Below, one piece after another: positions 43,695 through 50,660 of a DNA stretch of 64,000 nt. Under the pieces are notes generated by a model. The model did not search any database. It saw only the letters and a list, made by a program, of their open reading frames with translations, and was not told the origin of the DNA. Within the stretch, counting starts at the first letter, position 1, and each line of letters opens with the position of its first letter. Both the position numbers and the translations under genes were made by a program. The DNA is from Flavobacterium sp. 20NA77.7 (GTDB lineage: Bacteria; Bacteroidota; Bacteroidia; Flavobacteriales; Flavobacteriaceae), in the NCBI RefSeq assembly GCF_031326205.1, contig NZ_CP133721.1, positions 620,001 to 684,000 on the forward strand. The letters run 5' to 3'.

Positions 43695-45578
43695 TTACTT
43701 CAACGTATCAAAACTTCTTTTTACAAAAGCAGTCAATTCTTCTCCTTTTAATAAACCTTGAGAAAGTTTGGCAATATCAAGAGCTTGTTTAACTAATTCT
43801 TTTTGGGCATCTTCATTGCTATTTAAAATAGAAGTAGCAAATTCAGAGTTTGTATTAACTACTAAATTATACATATCAGGCAAATTACCCATGCCAAACA
43901 TGCCGCCACCACCTGTAGCACTCATTTCTTTCATTCTACGCATAAATTCTGGTTGTGTAATGATGAATGGTGAAGCATTGCTGTCTAAAGCTTCCATTTG
44001 AACTGTATAGTTTTCTTTAGGTATTACGGCTTCAATAGCCAATTTTAATTTCTCTTTTTCTTCGTCAGATAACTTTGAAATAGCTTCATCTTCTTTCTGA
44101 ATTAATTTATCAATGTGATCGGCATCTACTCGCACAAAAGTTATATTTTCATTATCAGCCTCTAATTTTTGAATTAGATGAGAAACAATTGGAGAATCCA
44201 ATACTAAAACTTTATAACCTTTTGCATTTGCTTCTGCAATATAACTGTGTTGGGTTTCTTTATTAGAAGCATACAGCACAACTAATTTCCCATTTTTATC
44301 GGTTTGGTTGTCTTTTAAATCTTCTTTTAATTCCGTTAACGTGTAATATTTGTCATCGGTTGTTGGATATAAAACGAAATCGCCTGCTTTTTCATAAAAT
44401 TTAGGTTCAGAAAGCATGCCATATTCTAAAACAATTTTAATATCATTCCATTTTTTTTCAAAATCTTCACGATTTTCATTAAATAAAGATTTTAATTTGT
44501 CAGAAACTTTACGTGTGATATAATTTGAAATTTTCTTAACATTTCCATCAGCTTGTAAGTATGAACGCGATACGTTTAATGGAATGTCTGGCGAATCCAC
44601 CACACCTTTTAACATCATCAAGAATTCAGGAACAATACCTTCAACATTATCTGTTACAAACACTTGATTTTGATACAATTGAATTTTGTCTTTTTGAATT
44701 TGTAAGTTGCTATCTAATTTTGGGAAGTATAAAATTCCTGTCAGATTAAATGGATAATCTACATTCAAATGTATGTTGAATAAAGGCTCGTCAAATTGCA
44801 TTGGATACAATTCGCGATAAAAATTTTTATAATCTTCTTCTGATAAATCGTTCGGTTGTTTTGTCCAAGCAGGATTTGGATTGTTGATAATGTTATCTAC
44901 ATCAATGTATTCTGTTTTGTAGTCTTCACCAGCGTCTTCTGGTTTTGGTAAAGCTTCTTTTTTAGTTCCAAATTTAATTGGTACAGGCATGAATTTATTG
45001 TATTTAGTCAATAATTCACGAATTTTGGTTTCTTCTAAAAATTCTACTGAATCTTCAGCAATATGTAATATAATTTCTGTTCCTCTTTCTGTTTTGGAAT
45101 GAGTTTCTAGAGTAAATTCAGGACTTCCGTCGCAAATCCAGTGTGCTGCTGGCTCATTTTTATGAGATTTTGTAATGATTTCTACTTTTTCAGCAACCAT
45201 AAACGCAGAATAAAATCCTAGTCCAAAATGACCAATAATCCCTGAATCTTTGGCAGAATCTTTATATTTTTCCAGAAATTCTTCGGCACCTGAAAAAGCT
45301 ACTTGATTGATGTATTTCTCTACTTCTTCAGCAGTCATACCTAAACCTTGGTCAAGAATATGCAATTTTTTAGCCTCTTTATCAATTTTTACTTCAATCA
45401 TTGGATTGCCATATTCTACTTTGGCTTCACCAATACTAGTTAAATGTTTTAATTTTAAAGTAGCGTCGGTTGCATTGGATACTAATTCACGAAGAAAAAT
45501 TTCGTGGTCGCTATACAAGAATTTTTTAATTAGGGGAAAGATGTTTTCTACTGAAACGTTAATTTTTCCTGTTGCCAT
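43695..45578 (-). CDS. htpG: molecular chaperone HtpG (Hsp90)
   Basis: This 627-residue protein has an N-terminal GHKL ATPase with SDHEIFLRELVSNATDA, the nucleotide-binding LDQGLGMT, and GHFGLGFYSAFMVA. The middle domain contains FYRELYPMQFDEPLFNIHLN and LNVSRSYLQ, and the C-terminal dimerisation domain includes FMRRMKEMSATGGGGMFGMG. Length and motifs fit bacterial Hsp90, which assists client refolding with DnaK. Transcription is probably heat-regulated; a possible operator with TGACA repeats lies upstream. Confidence 0.95.
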   Translation of the reverse strand: MATGKINVSVENIFPLIKKFLYSDHEIFLRELVSNATDATLKLKHLTSIGEAKVEYGNPMIEVKIDKEAKKLHILDQGLGMTAEEVEKYINQVAFSGAEEFLEKYKDSAKDSGIIGHFGLGFYSAFMVAEKVEIITKSHKNEPAAHWICDGSPEFTLETHSKTERGTEIILHIAEDSVEFLEETKIRELLTKYNKFMPVPIKFGTKKEALPKPEDAGEDYKTEYIDVDNIINNPNPAWTKQPNDLSEEDYKNFYRELYPMQFDEPLFNIHLNVDYPFNLTGILYFPKLDSNLQIQKDKIQLYQNQVFVTDNVEGIVPEFLMMLKGVVDSPDIPLNVSRSYLQADGNVKKISNYITRKVSDKLKSLFNENREDFEKKWNDIKIVLEYGMLSEPKFYEKAGDFVLYPTTDDKYYTLTELKEDLKDNQTDKNGKLVVLYASNKETQHSYIAEANAKGYKVLVLDSPIVSHLIQKLEADNENITFVRVDADHIDKLIQKEDEAISKLSDEEKEKLKLAIEAVIPKENYTVQMEALDSNASPFIITQPEFMRRMKEMSATGGGGMFGMGNLPDMYNLVVNTNSEFATSILNSNEDAQKELVKQALDIAKLSQGLLKGEELTAFVKRSFDTLK

Positions 45579-45642
45579 ATCTGTACTATTTTAATTTATT
45601 TTTACATCTACTTTTAGTCAAATTAAGTACCAAACTCATTAA

Positions 45643-45659
45643 AATGACAAATTGACATT
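45643..45659. promoter_or_regulatory. TGACA repeat upstream of htpG
   Basis: AATGACAAATTGACATT contains two TGACA elements 8 bases apart and is nearly palindromic, with two central-arm mismatches. It lies 65 bases upstream of the htpG start in the divergent region. A stress-response operator is possible but unproven. Confidence 0.3.
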
Positions 45660-45737
45660 TAGAAGTAAATTCATAAGTCTCTTTTTGTATTGGTATTATT
45701 TTTAATATATTTACCACTTAATATAAAAGAAAATTAA

Positions 45738-47186
45738 ATGAGACAATTATTTTTAGCATTAGTATTTTCTATTGCAGCATTCGGTCAAAAAATTCAAATT
45801 AAAAAAGATAAAATACTATATGATAAGGCAGAAATTGCTGTCATAACAGAGCCGTTCAGAGATCATTATGATTTTGCAACATTAGCGGGGGAGAAAAAAT
45901 TTTCAGTTGATTTTAAAGGTTTAAACGTTAATGCTTCTCAATTTTATCAATGGTTAGAAGTAACTTCTGCAGATGGTAAGCAAAAAACAGAAATACCTCA
46001 CGATGTTTTAATTACGGCATTTGATGTAAAAAGAATTATCGCACACAATTTATCAGTTAAATATAACCTAATTGACGCAAATGGTATAAATGATAAGTCA
46101 TTACAATCTTTTTTTGAAACTTCAAGAGAAAGTTTAAGCGATAAATATGGTAAAATTGTTGCTGCATCAAAATTTGAAGCAGATGAACAAAAAAGAAAAA
46201 TTCAACAAGTTAAAAGTCAGTATAATCCACAAATTCAAAATGATAAATCAATTACCTTTTATATTAATGGAAAATTGACGATTGTAGGTAGAATGACAGC
46301 TAATCCTTATATAGTTGGTAATGGTGCTACAACCTATGTGTATGTAACCGATTTAGATGGAAATCAAGTTGCTTCATTAGCTTCTACAAAATCATTTGAC
46401 AATTACGCCATTTCAACCTTTGATGGTAAAAATTATGAATATTATACGAAGAGCATGTATAGCCATACTAATTCAACTTTTTTATATGAATTTTTATGTG
46501 ACTTAGTAGCTAGAGGTTATACACTAGGACATCAAGTTAGGGATGAAAAAAATAAATTATATCAAGCAAAAGTTAATTTAGCAAAAGAGAGAAGTGTAAA
46601 TATCTATAAACGAAATGGTTATTTAATTGATGAAGATGGTAAGCGATTAGATGGAATCATAAGTATTAATTTTCAAATGTTAGATATTAATGAAACGGGC
46701 CAAGTATTGCCAGAAGAAACTGCAGATAAATTTGGAAAGACGGTTTCAATAACTTATTTGAATGAGAAAAAACAAGAGCGTACAAAAACATTTAAAGCTA
46801 ATTCTAAAGTATATTTTTGCATAACCGATGGCGCAGCTCCTATATTTTATTATGGAATGCCAGTAAAAGGTGATTCTATGAAAAAATTACAAAACATGAC
46901 AAATTTTAGTTTTGACAATTCTTATTTTTATCAATTAATTCACAAAGAAACTAAAATAATGGTACTACAAGATCCTGTTGAAACAGAAAGATATGTGTTT
47001 AAAATTCCTTCTGAAGATAAAGGGCAAATGATTGATAAAAGAAGTACGGAAGAATTAAATCCTGTTCTTGCAGATTACTTAAAAGCTTGCAAAGCTTTGG
47101 CAACAGATATCAAAGGAAATCAATTTGATTTAAAAATAGAGTCAAATTTAATTACTATTGCAAAAGAATATCAAAACTGTAAATAA
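45738..47186 (+). CDS. secreted protein of unknown function
   Basis: This 482-residue protein has a signal peptide (MRQLFLALVFSIAAFGQ) and no further membrane helices. The body mixes beta-rich segments (SITFYINGKLTIVGRMTANP, TTYVYVTDLDGNQVASL) with a central coiled stretch (ASKFEADEQKRKIQQVKSQ). I do not recognise a catalytic motif or named family. It lies 16 bases upstream of the ABC ATPase and fabH and may share their transcript. A periplasmic or outer-membrane-associated role is the safest inference. Confidence 0.65.
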   Translation: MRQLFLALVFSIAAFGQKIQIKKDKILYDKAEIAVITEPFRDHYDFATLAGEKKFSVDFKGLNVNASQFYQWLEVTSADGKQKTEIPHDVLITAFDVKRIIAHNLSVKYNLIDANGINDKSLQSFFETSRESLSDKYGKIVAASKFEADEQKRKIQQVKSQYNPQIQNDKSITFYINGKLTIVGRMTANPYIVGNGATTYVYVTDLDGNQVASLASTKSFDNYAISTFDGKNYEYYTKSMYSHTNSTFLYEFLCDLVARGYTLGHQVRDEKNKLYQAKVNLAKERSVNIYKRNGYLIDEDGKRLDGIISINFQMLDINETGQVLPEETADKFGKTVSITYLNEKKQERTKTFKANSKVYFCITDGAAPIFYYGMPVKGDSMKKLQNMTNFSFDNSYFYQLIHKETKIMVLQDPVETERYVFKIPSEDKGQMIDKRSTEELNPVLADYLKACKALATDIKGNQFDLKIESNLITIAKEYQNCK

Positions 47187-47202
47187 TAAGTAGAATATTT
47201 TC

Positions 47203-48126
47203 ATGCTCCAAGTCACTATTCAGGAATTTGCCTACCAAGATAAGCCTATCTTAAAAGGAATTGATTTTGTTTTGAATGAAGGCGAACAAATGGCAATTAT
47301 TGGCGAAAGCGGATGCGGAAAAAGTACGTTGCTAAAATTAATATATGGCTTGTATGATTGTGATTCTGGTAATATTTTTTGGAAAAATGAACAAATTTTA
47401 GGCCCAAAGTTTCACCTCATACCTGGAATGTCATTTATGAAATATTTGGCACAAGATTTTGATTTAATGCCTTATGTTACAGTTGGAGAAAATGTTGGAA
47501 AGTTTTTATCTAATTTTTATCCTGAAGCAAAACAAAAACGTATTGACGAACTTTTAGAACTCGTTGATATGTTCGAATATAAACATACAAAGGCAAAACT
47601 TTTAAGTGGAGGACAAATGCAGCGCGTTGCTCTAGCAAAAGTATTAGCACAAGAGCCAGAAGTATTACTTTTAGATGAGCCTTTTAGTCATATTGATAAT
47701 TTCAGAAAAAATGCATTACGAAGAAAGATTTTTGCCTATTTAAAAAATAAAAGAATAACAACGCTCGTTGCCACACATGATAGTAATGATGTGTTATCTT
47801 TTTCTGATCAAGTAGTTGTTTTAAAAGAGGGTAAAATTGTAGTACATACAAATCCTAAAGAACTATTTCAAAACCCTAAAAATAAGTATGTTGCCTCACT
47901 TTTTGGAGATGTAAACGAAATTAGGATTGATGGAACAATACATTTAGTATATCCTCATCAATTACAAGTGGTATCAAATTCAGGATTGAGTGTAATTATA
48001 AAAAACTTCTTTTATAAAGGAAGTCATTATTTATATGAATGCTCTCATAAAGATAGTGTCATCTATTTTGAAGATGAAAAAGAGCATCAAATAGAAAGTG
48101 AGTTATATTTAGAAATTAAAAAATAG
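47203..48126 (+). CDS. ABC transporter ATP-binding protein
   Basis: This 307-residue ATPase has Walker A GESGCGKST (residues 34-42), a Q-loop (YLAQDFDLMPYVT), the signature LSGGQMQRVALAK (near 135), Walker B VLLLDEPF (near 156) and the switch His in VATHDS. After about residue 235 there is an extra region (EIRIDGTIHLVYPHQLQV ...) resembling the TOBE tail of importer ATPases such as PotA or ModC. No permease or binding protein gene is adjacent, so the transporter partner is elsewhere or the ATPase acts otherwise. It starts 16 bases after the previous stop. Confidence 0.88.
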   Translation: MLQVTIQEFAYQDKPILKGIDFVLNEGEQMAIIGESGCGKSTLLKLIYGLYDCDSGNIFWKNEQILGPKFHLIPGMSFMKYLAQDFDLMPYVTVGENVGKFLSNFYPEAKQKRIDELLELVDMFEYKHTKAKLLSGGQMQRVALAKVLAQEPEVLLLDEPFSHIDNFRKNALRRKIFAYLKNKRITTLVATHDSNDVLSFSDQVVVLKEGKIVVHTNPKELFQNPKNKYVASLFGDVNEIRIDGTIHLVYPHQLQVVSNSGLSVIIKNFFYKGSHYLYECSHKDSVIYFEDEKEHQIESELYLEIKK

Positions 48127-48129
48127 AAT

Positions 48130-49137
48130 ATGTATCATTCAAAAATATCTGGTTTAGGCTATTATGTGCCTGAAAATATAGTAACCAATGATGATTTGTC
48201 TAAAATTATAGATACTAATGACGAATGGATTCAAGAGCGCACAGGAATTCAAGAACGCCGCCATGTAATTAGAGGAGAAGATACCACCACTTCAATGGGT
48301 GTAAAAGCAGCTAAAATTGCAATTGATCGTTCGGGTGTGGCTAAGGAAGATATTGATTTTGTCATTTTTGCAACGTTAAGTCCAGATTATTATTTTCCAG
48401 GTCCAGGTGTTTTAGTACAAAGGGAATTAGGTCTACGAACAGTTGGTGCATTAGATGTTCGTAATCAATGTTCGGGATTTGTTTATGCTGTTTCTGTTGC
48501 CGACCAATACATCAAAACAGGTATGTATAAACATATTTTAGTTATTGGTTCAGAAGTACATTCAACAGGTTTAGATATGACCACAAGAGGTCGTGGCGTT
48601 TCTGTAATTTTTGGTGACGGAGCAGGGGCAGCAGTGCTTTCAAGAGAAGAAGATGTTACAAAAGGAATACTCTCAACACACTTACATTCAGAAGGGCAGT
48701 TTGCTGAGGAACTAGCTTTAATTGCACCAGGAATGGGAAAACGCTGGGTAACCGATATCATTAGAGACAACGACCCTAATGATGAAAGTTATTTTCCTTA
48801 TATGAACGGACAATTTGTATTTAAAAATGCAGTAGTACGTTTTAGCGAAGTCATTAACGAAGGTTTACAAGCTAATAATTTACAAGTTTCTGATATTAAT
48901 TTGTTGGTGCCACATCAGGCGAATTTGAGAATTTCACAATTCATTCAACAGAAATTTAGATTAAACGACGACCAAGTTTATAATAATATTCAAAAGTATG
49001 GAAATACAACGGCAGCATCAATTCCAATTGCATTAACAGAAGCTTGGGAACAAGGGAAAATTAAATCGGGTGATTTAGTTGTTTTGGCTGCTTTTGGTTC
49101 TGGATTTACATGGGGAAGTGTGATAATTAGATGGTAA
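48130..49137 (+). CDS. fabH: beta-ketoacyl-ACP synthase III
   Basis: This 335-residue condensing enzyme starts fatty acid synthesis from acyl-CoA and malonyl-ACP. The catalytic Cys is in VRNQCSGFVYA (near 113), His in VPHQANLRI (near 260) and Asn in GNTTAASIP (near 291). It ends in the family-typical [17 protein letters not shown]. It lies 3 bases after the ABC ATPase. The last 96 bases are duplicated 1.4 kb downstream (50465-50560), so the present 3' end and the two following lipoprotein genes may have arrived together. Confidence 0.93.
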   Translation: MYHSKISGLGYYVPENIVTNDDLSKIIDTNDEWIQERTGIQERRHVIRGEDTTTSMGVKAAKIAIDRSGVAKEDIDFVIFATLSPDYYFPGPGVLVQRELGLRTVGALDVRNQCSGFVYAVSVADQYIKTGMYKHILVIGSEVHSTGLDMTTRGRGVSVIFGDGAGAAVLSREEDVTKGILSTHLHSEGQFAEELALIAPGMGKRWVTDIIRDNDPNDESYFPYMNGQFVFKNAVVRFSEVINEGLQANNLQVSDINLLVPHQANLRISQFIQQKFRLNDDQVYNNIQKYGNTTAASIPIALTEAWEQGKIKSGDLVVLAAFGSGFTWGSVIIRW

Positions 49138-49193
49138 TTTTTAGAGAAAAAATATATAGATAAAAAGTAATCTAGAAGAATTTTAAAAGACAA

Positions 49194-49721
49194 ATGGAAA
49201 TTAAAAATAAGTTTTATATAGTATTTTTTAGTGTTTTATTGTTAATCTCATGTAAAAAAGAAACAAATACAGAGGTTAATAGTTCTCTTAACGATAATAA
49301 AGCTATAGTTAGTTTGAAAGATAAAGAAGAAGAAAACCATATAGTAGTTAATAAAGACAGTATTAATATGAGATCTATTTTCAATAAATTTGAGAAAAAC
49401 ATTAAATTAAGCACAAATGAGTATCGTTTTTTTTGTCATTATATTATAAATAATAACGATGAGTCTTTATCTGAAAACACTGGATATTTAGTATTTCAAT
49501 ACTTTTTGAATAATAAAAGTTATTGTAATGATTTTCAAGTTTATTTGAAAACAGAAAAAGATCAGATAAAAGATAAAGTTTTAGTTGTTTTAGTTCAGTC
49601 TATGTGTATCGATTTAGCAGATGAAAAATATGATTACTATAAACTAATAAATGATTTTTCATTTTTTAAAGAAAGTAGATTAATAAAAAAAGAACTAGAA
49701 GAGTGTGTTAGTAATTATTAA
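49194..49721 (+). CDS. small lipoprotein of unknown function (cassette gene 1)
   Basis: This 175-residue protein has a lipoprotein signal (VLLLISCKKETN, Cys near 20). A polar, Lys/Asp/Asn-rich body follows (NSSLNDNKAIVSLKDKEEEN) and then a helical C-terminal half (FRFF-like YRFFCHYIIN, QYFLNNKSYCNDFQVYL). It is very AT-rich. I do not recognise a family. It lies between fabH and the duplicated fabH end. Immunity proteins of polymorphic toxin systems often look like this, but no toxin gene is visible. Confidence 0.6.
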   Translation: MEIKNKFYIVFFSVLLLISCKKETNTEVNSSLNDNKAIVSLKDKEEENHIVVNKDSINMRSIFNKFEKNIKLSTNEYRFFCHYIINNNDESLSENTGYLVFQYFLNNKSYCNDFQVYLKTEKDQIKDKVLVVLVQSMCIDLADEKYDYYKLINDFSFFKESRLIKKELEECVSNY

Positions 49722-49804
49722 AAAGACAATAAAAAGGTAATGTTTAACCTTTGGTGCACGAAACATATAGCGAGGTAGTTGCCTGCTTTAATAAATAACT
49801 ATAT

Positions 49805-50407
49805 ATGAAAAATTATATTATAATTATCGTTTTAACTACTCTATTGTTTTCTTGTAAGAAATTTAACTACAATAAAAATGATGATTTGAAATTTATTTGT
49901 GATAAACCCCCTATTCTTTTAAACATATCTGTTATTGATAGTTTGTCAAGAAATGAAAATAAACTATCTGATTTTAAGGTAAATGATAGTGTTGGTTTAT
50001 ACAAGGTTTTAAAAAAAGCTTTTAATTTTTATGATATTTATTATTATTCTAAAATCAATAAAAACACTTATGTAATGTTTTATTCATATGATTACTCAAA
50101 AGCTTTCTTTCTTTTATCTCTGATTGATAATAAAGTCAAGGATTTTTATGAATTGGCATACATAAGTGGAGATGGTGAAGATTTTGATTTTAAAAAATCT
50201 GTTTATAGAAATGGGGTTTTTTATTCTAGCTTTGTTGGAGGAGAAAGGACGTTTACCTCGCCAAATGATACAATAAGATATAGATTTAGGGGTACATCAA
50301 AGATTTCCATTTCTAAAGATGGCAATATAACAGAAGACACACTTCGGATTGAAAGAAATTTTTTTGAAATAAAACCAAATGAATACAGTATTGAATCAAA
50401 ATATTAG
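49805..50407 (+). CDS. small lipoprotein of unknown function (cassette gene 2)
   Basis: This 200-residue protein has a lipoprotein signal (TTLLFSCKKFNY, Cys near 17). Its body is aromatic-rich and probably beta-rich (VMFYSYDYSKAFFLLSLIDN, YRNGVFYSSFVGGERTF). There is no recognised family. It is the second gene of the segment flanked by fabH 3' ends. It has no sequence similarity to cassette gene 1 that I can see beyond the lipobox and AT-richness. Confidence 0.6.
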   Translation: MKNYIIIIVLTTLLFSCKKFNYNKNDDLKFICDKPPILLNISVIDSLSRNENKLSDFKVNDSVGLYKVLKKAFNFYDIYYYSKINKNTYVMFYSYDYSKAFFLLSLIDNKVKDFYELAYISGDGEDFDFKKSVYRNGVFYSSFVGGERTFTSPNDTIRYRFRGTSKISISKDGNITEDTLRIERNFFEIKPNEYSIESKY

Positions 50408-50464
50408 GTAATGTCGTAATGTTTCAGATTTAGTGATAAACCCCGCTAGATCACGGATTCTTTC
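50408..50464. other. GC-richer junction sequence before the duplicated fabH end
   Basis: The stretch contains ACCCCGCTAGATCACGG (about 50440-50456), richer in G and C than other spacers here. It meets the duplicated fabH sequence exactly at 50465, so the cassette's right boundary lies here. The spacer between the two cassette genes (49741-49800) has a comparable GC-richer patch (AGCGAGGTAGTTGCCTGC). Confidence 0.5.
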
Positions 50465-50560
50465 GCTTGGGAACAAGGAAAAATTAAATCGGGAGATTTG
50501 GTGGTTTTAGCTGCTTTTGGTTCTGGATTTACTTGGGGAAGTGTGATTATTAGATGGTAA
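50465..50560 (+). pseudogene. duplicated fabH 3' end fragment
   Basis: This 96-base segment matches 49042-49137 with seven differences. All seven are third-position synonymous changes, so both encode the same 31 residues [12 protein letters not shown]...SVIIRW and the same stop. It has no start codon and is not a gene. It lies directly before the terminator that presumably belonged to the original fabH transcript. It is best read as a displaced gene end left by insertion of the 1.3-kb cassette. Confidence 0.92.
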
Positions 50561-50597
50561 TACCAAATTGAAAAAGTATAAACAGAATATAGATAAA

Positions 50598-50625
50598 AAA
50601 CGCTCTGAATTTTCAGAGCGTTTTT
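50598..50625. terminator. bidirectional terminator
   Basis: AAACGCTCTGAA pairs with TTCAGAGCGTTT around a two-base centre, with T's on the right for plus-strand transcripts and A's on the left giving T's for the minus strand. It ends both the fabH-side transcript and the converging receptor gene. Confidence 0.9.
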
Positions 50626-50660
50626 GCTATTTACTAATCACTAACGACTAATTACTAAAA

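Noticed and set aside
49194..50407. A toxin-antitoxin or phage-defence pair
   Set aside because: Both proteins have lipoprotein signals and no nuclease, toxin or nucleotide-binding motif, so a defence role is not supported by sequence.
50465..50560. A small independent gene ending in the fabH-like sequence
   Set aside because: The frame has no start codon and hits a stop (TAG in GCTAGATCACGG) a few codons upstream of the match; it is only a gene fragment.
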